From contig JBKJTT010000035.1 of the NCBI GenBank assembly GCA_046590205.1, forward strand, positions 1 through 6,771: a stretch of DNA of 6,771 nt. The letters are read 5' to 3'. Made by a program: the position numbers and the translations under genes. Source of the DNA: DATDEW01 sp046590205 (GTDB lineage: Bacteria > Bacteroidota > Ignavibacteria > Palsa-1295). The notes beneath the pieces are model-generated. The model made no database searches. It worked only from the letters and a program-made list of their open reading frames with translations, and was not told the DNA's origin. How positions within the stretch are numbered: the stretch's first letter is position 1; every line of letters begins with the position of its first letter. Of the stretch, positions 1 to 5,876 are shown in pieces.

Positions 1-787
1 CGAGATATAAACCATTTCCGGGGTGAACCGTAACTACATTCCAAAGGGAGAACAGATGAATATTGATGTTCAAATATAAAGTGTCAAATGATATTACACC
101 TCTTCTTTCCTTTGTGATAATTAGAAAGGCATTTTTGACAGTGTCAACTAAGTAGGGTCCATCTTTACTGGAATACAGTATGTGAATTGTATCGCTCTTA
201 GAAAAAGGCGCGATATTTCTTTTAGAATTGATAGGGGAACCGTTACTATAGGCCAATGTCACTTTATCTGAATCATCTCCTTTATAAGTAATATTTTTAA
301 TCGAAATATTATCAGGATTCTTGTTGCGATAGACCAAATTGATGGTGTCTGCATACTGTCGTTTCACTATATCAGGGTACAGATCAAGGGTATATACCTT
401 AGGTAGAAAGAGAGATGAGGTGTCCGGTAATGCAAGACCATAGATAGTTGTAGAATAAGATTTATTCGCTACACAACCTTTGTTCTTTGCTTCATAAAAT
501 AAGCTTACCCAAATGTTGATAGAATCGGGCCCTGCACTCAAAGGGGTAAAGTAAATATCAGCAGAGACCGGACTTGCAAAGCTCATATTTTTAAATGTAA
601 AGCCCTCGTTGCCCGGAGCTGAGGCACTTCCAGACACTTTACCACAATATGAATCATCAGCATGATAAATGCGTGTTGCGAACACAGTATCACCAACGAG
701 TGAGATAGCATCATAGTGAGTTTGTGCAAATCCCTCTTTGCAAATGCAAAATACGGAAAGTAGCAGCAATATGTGCTTAGCTCTCAT
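1..787 (-). CDS. Partial secreted protein of unknown function (5' part; 3' end beyond the window)
   Basis: Reading the minus strand from the ATG at 787 gives 262 uninterrupted codons to the window edge, so the gene is truncated only by the window. The N-terminus (MRAKHILLLLSVFCICKEGFAQ) is a clear Sec signal peptide: basic start, hydrophobic core at residues 6-16, and a likely signal peptidase I cut after Ala21 (GFA|Q). The mature part is rich in Thr, Ser, Asp, Tyr and Asn with alternating hydrophobic residues, which suggests beta-sandwich or Ig-like repeats, for example residues 135-240 with DTINLVYRNKNP and SDTIHILYSS. In Bacteroidota-like bacteria such proteins are often large surface or type IX-secreted proteins with a C-terminal sorting domain, but that end is not visible. 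There is no clear Shine-Dalgarno sequence before the ATG. I do not recognise the family. That it is coding is well supported by the signal peptide and the long open frame; function is unknown. Confidence 0.82.
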   Translation of the reverse strand, partial: MRAKHILLLLSVFCICKEGFAQTHYDAISLVGDTVFATRIYHADDSYCGKVSGSASAPGNEGFTFKNMSFASPVSADIYFTPLSAGPDSINIWVSLFYEAKNKGCVANKSYSTTIYGLALPDTSSLFLPKVYTLDLYPDIVKRQYADTINLVYRNKNPDNISIKNITYKGDDSDKVTLAYSNGSPINSKRNIAPFSKSDTIHILYSSKDGPYLVDTVKNAFLIITKERRGVISFDTLYLNINIHLFSLWNVVTVHPGNGLYL

Positions 788-974
788 AGTATAAAGTAAC
801 AGGGAAATCGAATCATTGTTCCAAGTGATTATTTTTTACCCTTGGGGTTTTAATATCGATACCTCATTCATAACAACCGTTGTTTCACCGGTGATACTAC
901 GACTTCGACCTATTTTGCTAGCAGTCGATGAAGTCCTGACGCGGAAGGTAACGGTGGTGAAGTAGATGCTTGTA

Positions 975-1065
975 GTCCCGTTTAGGGACGACCGATATCA
1001 GCCCGCCGTTTCAACGGCGGGAAAAAGATTACACCACCCAGCCAAAGCCCCGTAGGGGCGGCCGA
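975..1065. repeat. Cluster of three REP-like palindromes
   Basis: Three hairpin-forming palindromes sit within 91 bases. The first is GTCCC-GTTTA-GGGAC (975-989), followed by GACCGA. The second is CCCGCCGT-TTCA-ACGGCGGG (1002-1021), a perfect 8-bp GC-rich stem whose four-base loop can close one further pair. The third is GCCCC-GTA-GGGGC (1047-1059), followed by GGCCGA. Units one and three follow one pattern, GYCCCGT..AGGGRCGRCCGA, so they look like two copies of one repeat. This layout resembles bacterial REP elements, which are dispersed in many copies and often moved by RAYT (TnpA-REP) proteins; no such gene is present here. The middle hairpin could also stop transcription, but the plus strand follows it with A rather than T, so a classical terminator is unlikely. 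Confidence 0.6.
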
Positions 1066-1120
1066 AACTCTCCCCCCCCACATCGTCAGAGTTTTGGAGG
1101 GTTGCGCGTTCGGATGTGCG

Positions 1121-1202
1121 GAGCTTTAACAACGTGAACTACTTCCGTTAATAGTAAGTTGGTATATACGCCAATGGCGTAGCAGTTTGTTATAGAAAGC
1201 TC
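1121..1202 (+). promoter_or_regulatory. Possible structured leader or operator region upstream of the HigA-like gene
   Basis: The ends of this 82-nt stretch pair: GAGCTTT (1121-1127) with AAAGCTC (1196-1202), continued by AACAA (1128-1132) with TTGTT (1187-1191) across a four-base bulge (ATAG). Inside lie two smaller hairpins: AACTACT (1137-1143) with AGTAAGTT (1153-1160, one bulged base), and TACGCC-AAT-GGCGTA (1167-1181). Drawn as RNA this is a three-way-junction-like fold ending four bases before the ATG at 1207. The 8-bp palindrome GTATATAC (1162-1169) is a plausible operator half, since HigA-type antitoxins usually bind palindromes in their own promoters. Both readings, leader RNA or DNA operator, are inferences from base pairing alone. 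Confidence 0.35.
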
Positions 1203-1206
1203 AGGC

Positions 1207-1497
1207 ATGAAAAAAAGTGAGTTCAACGAATTAGTAAAAAGCATTAAACAAGCCGGCGCGATACGACGTGGTACCCGCAAGCCAAGCCGTATCTTTGAGT
1301 ACCCCGAGACAGAAATAGCCGCGTTGCGTAAACGTCTCGGTACTTCACAGACAGAGTTTGCTGCTATGATAAATGTCAGTGTTGCAACGATACGCAACTG
1401 GGAGCAAGGCCGTCGTGTACCACAAGGACCTGCAAAAGCACTACTTTCGCTTGTAGCTGCTATGCCAAGAGAGTCCCATCGAGTACTAAGCCGCTAA
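1207..1497 (+). CDS. HigA/NadS-type XRE-family antitoxin-like transcriptional regulator
   Basis: This 96-residue protein has a short N-terminal region containing the segment RRGTRKPSRIFEY (20-32), then an XRE helix-turn-helix at about 34-88. Helix two is SQTEFAAMIN (47-56) and the recognition helix lies at 58-68 (SVATIRNWEQG). The run WEQGRRVPQGPA (65-76) is typical of the HigA-2/NadS antitoxin family, and the length fits. Such proteins neutralise a RelE/HigB-like mRNase partner and repress their own operon. The toxin gene normally lies directly upstream, but none is visible: the 419 bases before it are broken by stops and hairpins. It is thus an orphan antitoxin, or a regulator re-used for the outer-membrane gene that starts 7 nt downstream. 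The ATG at 1207 is the only good start, since an in-frame TAG lies at 1180-1182. No strong ribosome binding site is seen. Family assignment is firm; the role is inferred. Confidence 0.88.
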   Translation: MKKSEFNELVKSIKQAGAIRRGTRKPSRIFEYPETEIAALRKRLGTSQTEFAAMINVSVATIRNWEQGRRVPQGPAKALLSLVAAMPRESHRVLSR

Positions 1498-1504
1498 AGT
1501 TACC

Positions 1505-2407
1505 TTGCGCCTACTCATCACATCGCTCTTTCTTCTTGTCGCTTCAGTGGCGGCGGCTGGTCCGCTGTTTCCGGCGCGGAGTTTTATTCTTGCTCCGAAA
1601 TTCCGTGACCTAAAGGATACTACCAAAGGTGCAAAGTACCTTCATCAGAACGGACTATGGGCAAATCTTGCGCGAGGTTATGGCAGCGTTGATGAGCGTT
1701 TTGCTTGGAGCATGAGCTTCGGTGGTATCATCCAGTTCGTTGAAGGCGAGAACTCGATGTTCTATTTGCAAGGCGATGCTGATGTGTTATCCGATACTCA
1801 CAACGACATCGGCTTCAATCCGCGTGCAATCTTCTGGACAGAAGGACTTGTCTATGGCTTGCGGTTGGATGAAAAGAATGAATTGCATTTGGGCTACGTC
1901 CATAGATGCAAACATGATATTGATAACCTCGATAAACAAACCGTCGCCGCGAACGAAGAACGAACACTTATCTATGGCTCGCTCATGGGGAAATATATCG
2001 GACGCGATCTTTCACTTGCAAAGATGAACACATCGCTCTCCGGTCAGCTTGACATGTACCTCTATAAGCAAGACTACCGCTTCCCTTTTGAACTAACGGA
2101 TTCAGGTACGTCCGTAACCGATCTTAACTTCTCCCTCGAAGTAAGCGCAAAGACCGAATTTGCAAAACTCGGCGATGTTGGGATGTATGCAAGAGCGCAA
2201 GCACGAGTCGCATCGTATGAATGGTTGAAGACTATCGCGCTTGATTGGCGCGCAGAGCTTGGCGCGGAGTTCAAAGGCGAAGCAACGACGATGAATGTAT
2301 TCTTCGGGTACGAGCATCTACAAGATGATATGAACAGACCTCTGCCTGTAAATGCAGATTACGTGTATCTTGGGTTTAGGTTTATTGCGAGTAGCATCGG
2401 GATGTAA
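1505..2407 (+). CDS. Predicted outer-membrane beta-barrel protein of unknown function (TTG start)
   Basis: This is a 300-residue protein with a signal peptide (MRLLITSLFLLVASVAAAGP, probable cut after Ala17 or Ala18). Its mature part has many alternating hydrophobic/polar strands separated by short turns, for example FAWSMSFGGIIQFV (66-79), SMFYLQGDADVL (84-95), MNVFFGYEHL (263-272) and the closing strand YVYLGFRFIA (286-295). This suggests an outer-membrane barrel. The most distinctive segment is GYVHRCKHDIDN (130-141) after NDIGFNPRAIFW (100-111); such His/Asp clusters are often conserved in barrel proteins, and the arrangement recalls DUF1207-like proteins, but I cannot confirm that family. 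The start must be TTG at 1505: the frame has a TAA at 1487-1489, there is no ATG or GTG between, and the next ATG (about 1712) would remove the signal peptide. The gene follows the HigA-like gene after 7 nt and is probably co-transcribed and perhaps translationally coupled to it. Confidence 0.8.
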   Translation: MRLLITSLFLLVASVAAAGPLFPARSFILAPKFRDLKDTTKGAKYLHQNGLWANLARGYGSVDERFAWSMSFGGIIQFVEGENSMFYLQGDADVLSDTHNDIGFNPRAIFWTEGLVYGLRLDEKNELHLGYVHRCKHDIDNLDKQTVAANEERTLIYGSLMGKYIGRDLSLAKMNTSLSGQLDMYLYKQDYRFPFELTDSGTSVTDLNFSLEVSAKTEFAKLGDVGMYARAQARVASYEWLKTIALDWRAELGAEFKGEATTMNVFFGYEHLQDDMNRPLPVNADYVYLGFRFIASSIGM

Positions 2408-2429
2408 GAATGACAGGTAGCCCGCGATT

Positions 2430-2720
2430 TTAACCGTTGGCGTTCTTTACGATTTTCTCAAGTTTATCACTTAGCGAATCCACATCCTCGGTCAGCCGTT
2501 CAAGTTCGCGTACTTCATTTGCACGGGCATGTGCATTGCGCTCTGCATTGTTGAGTGCATTCAAGACTGCAAGCTTTGCAGGAGGCTGTGTCGGGAGTTT
2601 TGTCTGAAGGTCCTTTAGCTCGGTATCAATCTCTTCAGCGAGTTCACGCAGGAGCGGCTCGTCGTTGGTGCGAAGAGCATAATCTACTCCGAGGATCGTT
2701 ACTTTTACCGAGTCTGCCAT
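2430..2720 (-). CDS. zapA: Cell division protein ZapA
   Basis: This 96-residue protein matches the ZapA layout. A small globular domain at about 4-60 starts VKVTILGVDYALRTNDEP, and one long C-terminal helix (about 60-92, AERNAHARANEVRELERL) forms the coiled coil used for dimer and tetramer formation. ZapA binds FtsZ in the cytoplasm, bundles its filaments and stabilises the Z ring. The segment LAVLNALNNAERN (50-62) fits the family's AAL.IA-like region. It is the last gene of the leftward pheS-pheT operon, 38 nt after the coiled-coil gene, and zapA is commonly found next to pheT in Bacteroidota and Firmicutes. Its stop codon is 22 nt from that of the converging barrel gene. I see no hairpin terminator there, so transcripts from the two sides may overlap. 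The ATG at 2720 gives the expected N-terminus. Confidence 0.9.
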   Translation of the reverse strand: MADSVKVTILGVDYALRTNDEPLLRELAEEIDTELKDLQTKLPTQPPAKLAVLNALNNAERNAHARANEVRELERLTEDVDSLSDKLEKIVKNANG

Positions 2721-2727
2721 AGCGGAA

Positions 2728-2755
2728 GTGATGAGTTATGGGTGATGAGTAATGC
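2728..2755. repeat. Two-copy 14-nt tandem repeat in the spacer between the coiled-coil gene and zapA
   Basis: GTGATGAGTTATGG (2728-2741) is followed directly by GTGATGAGTAATGC (2742-2755), 12 of 14 bases identical. The two units fill most of the 38-nt gap between the two genes. On the coding (minus) strand they read as ACTCATCAC-type units just before the zapA start and contain no Shine-Dalgarno-like sequence. Function is unknown; simple slippage is the easiest explanation. Confidence 0.7.
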
Positions 2756-2758
2756 GTG

Positions 2759-3403
2759 TTAGTGTGAATGAACTCCGTTCATGCCCGAAAGTGAATCTAT
2801 TTTCCCAACGATCGTATCTATCTTCGCAACGATTGCTTCTTTCTCTTTTTCCGACAGCTTCTTTGCATACGAATTCTCTGTTGCAAGTATCTGATTTATT
2901 TCCGTTTCGTAACGAAGACATTGTCCTTGCAAATTTGTATTTGCCTCATGCAGTGAATCAAGCTTCGTGAGCAGTTCTTCGCTCATTGTTTTGGAAGAGG
3001 TTATCTCCGCGTTCAGGCGCTCTATCTCTGCATTCTTGAGCGCTGTCTCGGTGCGGAAATCAGCGAGCATTGCTTCAAGCTCGATGATGGTCTGCTCTTT
3101 TGCATGAACGCGGTCATCACCATCGCCTGAAGCGGCTTCGAGCTGCTCTACTTTGGTGAGCAATCCTTTTATCTCATCCTTCGTACTTTCGGAAAGTGAA
3201 TCGCGCTGTGCGTTGATGACGCGCTCGCGGTCAAGAAGCTCTTGCAGTTCTGCCGAACGTGCTTTAGCTTCCGATGCGACGGATTCAAAGCCTTTTATCT
3301 TTTCGGGAATGAGTGCGACAAGTTTTTCGAGCCGTGCAAAGGCACGTGCGAGCGATTCGCGTGCTCCGAGTATCTCTGCTTCGCTTCGTGTGAGTTCTGG
3401 CAT
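2759..3403 (-). CDS. Coiled-coil protein between pheT and zapA, possibly a ZapB-like division factor
   Basis: This 214-residue soluble protein is almost wholly alpha-helical and heptad-like, rich in Glu, Lys, Ala and Leu, with no signal peptide or membrane segment. Two helical stretches (about 5-90 and 99-205) are separated by a flexible Gly/Asp linker (ASGDGDD, 91-97). The C-terminal part, LSEKEKEAIVAKIDTIVGKIDSL (split here as positions 183-205 with key residues EKEKE and KIDSL), is the most family-like segment. In Bacteroidota a coiled-coil protein often lies between pheT and zapA and is annotated as ZapB-like. This one is longer than most as I know them, so a Z-ring role is inferred from position and structure type, not from recognised homology. 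Its ATG follows the pheT stop directly (TAAATG), which suggests translational coupling to pheT. Confidence 0.82.
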   Translation of the reverse strand: MPELTRSEAEILGARESLARAFARLEKLVALIPEKIKGFESVASEAKARSAELQELLDRERVINAQRDSLSESTKDEIKGLLTKVEQLEAASGDGDDRVHAKEQTIIELEAMLADFRTETALKNAEIERLNAEITSSKTMSEELLTKLDSLHEANTNLQGQCLRYETEINQILATENSYAKKLSEKEKEAIVAKIDTIVGKIDSLSGMNGVHSH

Positions 3404-5848
3404 TTAGCTGCGAAGTCGTGCGTGTAAATTCTTCGTGATAGTAGTAACCACATTTGTCGTAATGCGTTCCACTTCTTCGTCCTCCATTGTCTTATCTTTT
3501 GAGCGTAAGGTAATCCGAACACCTAAACTTCTCTCGCCTGCGGCTTTCATTTCCTTCGATTGAAATTCATCAAAGAGACGAACACTCTCGGTAAGCTCTT
3601 TCGGCAATGCGCCTCGCACTTCATCGAGAAGTCTTCCGGCTGTGATATCCGATGCAAGTACAAGAGCAAAATCACGCTCAAGCGAAGGATATTTTGGCAA
3701 CGGAGTTATCTCACGCGGCTTCTCACGACGCTCTTTTGCAAGTGAGTGCAATAACGCATGATCTACGGCTGCAACGTATGGCGCAGAACGCAGGTCATAT
3801 TCTTTTACAAGCTCTGATGAAAGTTCGCCAAGCGTTGCAACAACACTCTTCCCTTGCTTGAACGTTAGCATCGTCCCTTCTGCAAAATATGAAGCTAAAG
3901 AATCTGCGGCTACTTCGCAGACAGTATCGGTGATGCCGAAACGAGCAATCAACTGCTCGACGACAGAACGAAGTGTATAAACATCAGCTCGAAGTTCTTT
4001 TGCATTATACGGCGACTTTTCTTCCTGCACATCTTTAATGAGAATAGCCAACTGGGTACGTTGCCCGATATTCCCGATTAGCTGATTCTTCTCTTCGTAA
4101 GCAAAAACATCACCCATCTCGTAGATACGCTGACCTAACGCACCGAAGCGTTCGTTGCGTCTGGCAATATCAAGCAAGTTCGGAATGATGCTCGTACGCA
4201 TCACCTCAAGTTCGACAGTGAGCGGATTCATCACTTCAACGGGTTTCGCGCCGAACATCTCTGCCGTCTTCTTCGGAAGCATCGGCGTAGAGATACATTC
4301 AGAGAATCCAAGACCTATAAGATAATTGCGAAGTGTTGAGTTAAAGTAGCGAACAGGAAGTACATTACGCTCACGTTCGAGCGATGATGATTCACGCGAG
4401 TTCGTCGGAATGTTATCATAGCCGATTATTCGCGCGACTTCCTCGATAGCATCAACTTCACGTTCAAGATCAACGCGATGACTTGGTGACGTAAGAGTCC
4501 ATAAGTCTTTACTCGTCTTCTCAACCGAAATACCAAGCGACGTAAGTATTCCTTCGATATGCCCGTCAACGATCTCCATCCCAAGAAGCATCTTTGCACG
4601 AGCAGGACGAAAAGTAAATGTCTTCAGTGCTATGTTGTTTGGATATTCATCCACGATCCCTGTAAGCACTTCACCTCCTGCAAGTTCTGCCATGAGGGCT
4701 GCTGCTCTATCAACTGCGTAGATGACATTGTCAATATCTGTACCACGCTCGAATCGGTACGATGCATCGGTTGAGAGACCTAATGCTTTTGCTGTGCGAC
4801 GGATAGATGACGGATTAAAATATGCAGACTCGATAAGCACGTCAGTCGTCGCTTCATGTATCTCCGAGTTACCTCCGCCCATCACTCCAGCAATAGCAAG
4901 CGGCTTCTCGCTATCAGCGATAAGTAGTGCAGTATCAGGAAGTATCCGCTCTTTCCCATCAAGCGTTGTGAACTTCGTTGCAAAGTCTTTTGCAGTACGA
5001 ACGATAACGTGGTTATCTTTTACAGTTGAAATATCGAATGCATGGAGCGGATGCCCACATTCCATCAAGACAAAGTTCGTAATGTCAACGATATTGTTTC
5101 TCGGACGCAGACCAAGCGATTCGAGACGCTTCTTCAACCATTCCGGCGATTCGGCAACCTTTACGCCTCGCACAACGCGCGCCGCATAACGCGGACATAG
5201 TTCAGGGTCGTTAATAGTTATCTTAACAGCATCAGAGGTTTTGGTCTTTGAACTATCAAGATTCTTCGTATTAATTGTTGCTCGACGTAAACTGCTTCCA
5301 CCTGCAATCACAACCTCGCGAGCAACACCGATATGGCTTAAGCAATCAGCGCGGTTCGGAGTGATGCCTATTTCAAAGACTACATCGGACTTTCCCATCG
5401 CATGTGCGATAGGCGTACCTACAACATAGTCACTCGGTAATTCCCAGATGCCGTTATGATCTTCTGATAGTCCAAGTTCTTTCTCTGAGCAAAGCATACC
5501 CTCGCTTGCTTCGCCGCGTATCTTTGATTTCTTAATGACAAATCCTTCGCCGAGATCAGCTCCGATAGTTGCCACTGCAACTTTCAACCCGACTCGCACA
5601 TTCGGTGCACCGCAAACAATACCGAGCGGCTCACCACTACCGATAGTGACTTTCGTCAGACGGAGTTTATCGGCGTTCGGGTGTGGCACTACTTCGAATA
5701 CTTCGCCGACGACAATCTTATCGAATTTCTTCGCAAGGTCTTCTACCGCCTCAACTTCAATGCCAAGCGCAGTAAGCCGTGCCGCAAGTTCATCAGAACC
5801 TAAGGAAAAGTCAACGTAGTCTCTAAGCCAATCGAGAGATATCTTCAT
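3404..5848 (-). CDS. pheT: Phenylalanyl-tRNA synthetase beta subunit
   Basis: This 814-residue protein is full length for bacterial PheT (roughly 790-820). It forms the cytoplasmic alpha2-beta2 enzyme with PheS that charges tRNA-Phe; the beta subunit binds tRNA and edits mischarged tyrosine. Domains in order: N-terminal B1 (1-39); EMAP/OB-fold tRNA-binding domain (about 40-153, with HPNADKLRLTKV and CGAPNVR); the GITPNRADCLSHIGVAREV segment (161-179); B3/B4 editing domain (about 215-390, with GHPLHAFD 265-272 and GVMGGGNSEI 321-330); B5 (about 411-481, with SHRVDLEREVDAIEEVARI around 456-474); the catalytic-like core (about 490-700); and the C-terminal anticodon-binding FDX-ACB domain (717-812, from PLPKYPSLERDFALVL). 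No key region is missing. The ATG at 5848 gives the standard MKISLDWLRDYV start. The lipoprotein gene ends 28 nt upstream, and the coiled-coil gene begins directly after the stop. Confidence 0.98.
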   Translation of the reverse strand: MKISLDWLRDYVDFSLGSDELAARLTALGIEVEAVEDLAKKFDKIVVGEVFEVVPHPNADKLRLTKVTIGSGEPLGIVCGAPNVRVGLKVAVATIGADLGEGFVIKKSKIRGEASEGMLCSEKELGLSEDHNGIWELPSDYVVGTPIAHAMGKSDVVFEIGITPNRADCLSHIGVAREVVIAGGSSLRRATINTKNLDSSKTKTSDAVKITINDPELCPRYAARVVRGVKVAESPEWLKKRLESLGLRPRNNIVDITNFVLMECGHPLHAFDISTVKDNHVIVRTAKDFATKFTTLDGKERILPDTALLIADSEKPLAIAGVMGGGNSEIHEATTDVLIESAYFNPSSIRRTAKALGLSTDASYRFERGTDIDNVIYAVDRAAALMAELAGGEVLTGIVDEYPNNIALKTFTFRPARAKMLLGMEIVDGHIEGILTSLGISVEKTSKDLWTLTSPSHRVDLEREVDAIEEVARIIGYDNIPTNSRESSSLERERNVLPVRYFNSTLRNYLIGLGFSECISTPMLPKKTAEMFGAKPVEVMNPLTVELEVMRTSIIPNLLDIARRNERFGALGQRIYEMGDVFAYEEKNQLIGNIGQRTQLAILIKDVQEEKSPYNAKELRADVYTLRSVVEQLIARFGITDTVCEVAADSLASYFAEGTMLTFKQGKSVVATLGELSSELVKEYDLRSAPYVAAVDHALLHSLAKERREKPREITPLPKYPSLERDFALVLASDITAGRLLDEVRGALPKELTESVRLFDEFQSKEMKAAGERSLGVRITLRSKDKTMEDEEVERITTNVVTTITKNLHARLRS

Positions 5849-5876
5849 TCAATGTGGGTCGTGCCGTAAGCGAATA

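Larger units (their letters stand above)
788..1206. other. 419-nt intergenic region between divergent genes, rich in inverted repeats
   Basis: This gap lies between the leftward secreted-protein gene and the rightward regulator gene, so it should hold both promoters. I cannot fix a -10/-33 pair for either with confidence. It contains several inverted repeats: AACAAC/GTTGTT around 872-884, the 10-bp palindrome TCACCGGTGA at 885-894, an imperfect pair GACTTCGAC (901-909)/GTCGATGAAGTC (924-935), the REP-like hairpins at 975-1065, a run of eight C at 1072-1079, and the 82-nt inverted-repeat structure at 1121-1202. On the minus strand a frame is open from about 1000 to a TAA at 836-838. It may be a gene remnant, or chance. 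No intact toxin-sized reading frame lies upstream of the regulator. Confidence 0.7.

Noticed and set aside
1002..1029. GC-rich hairpin as a rho-independent terminator
   Set aside because: On the plus strand the stem is followed by AAAAAG, not T. On the minus strand the T-run comes before the stem. A REP-like repeat explains it better.
975..1065. CRISPR array
   Set aside because: The repeated units are short palindromes with unequal spacing and no spacer of regular length, and no cas gene is present.
1121..1202. Miniature inverted-repeat transposable element
   Set aside because: The ends are inverted repeats, but the flanks (GTGCG on the left, AGGCA on the right) show no target-site duplication; kept only as a possible structured leader or operator.
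1086..1397. 103-residue open frame on the minus strand opposite the regulator gene
   Set aside because: It overlaps the well-supported HTH gene on the other strand and shows no family motif; its composition is that of an antisense shadow. It is not a toxin of RelE/HigB type.
2721..2758. 6S RNA or other small RNA next to zapA
   Set aside because: 6S RNA can lie near zapA in some bacteria, but this 38-nt gap is too short, and the other side of zapA is only 22 nt from the convergent gene.
4722..5189. 155-residue plus-strand open frame inside pheT
   Set aside because: It lies antisense to the conserved B3/B4 editing domain of PheT and is Ser/Ile-rich as expected from an antisense reading; no signal or family features.
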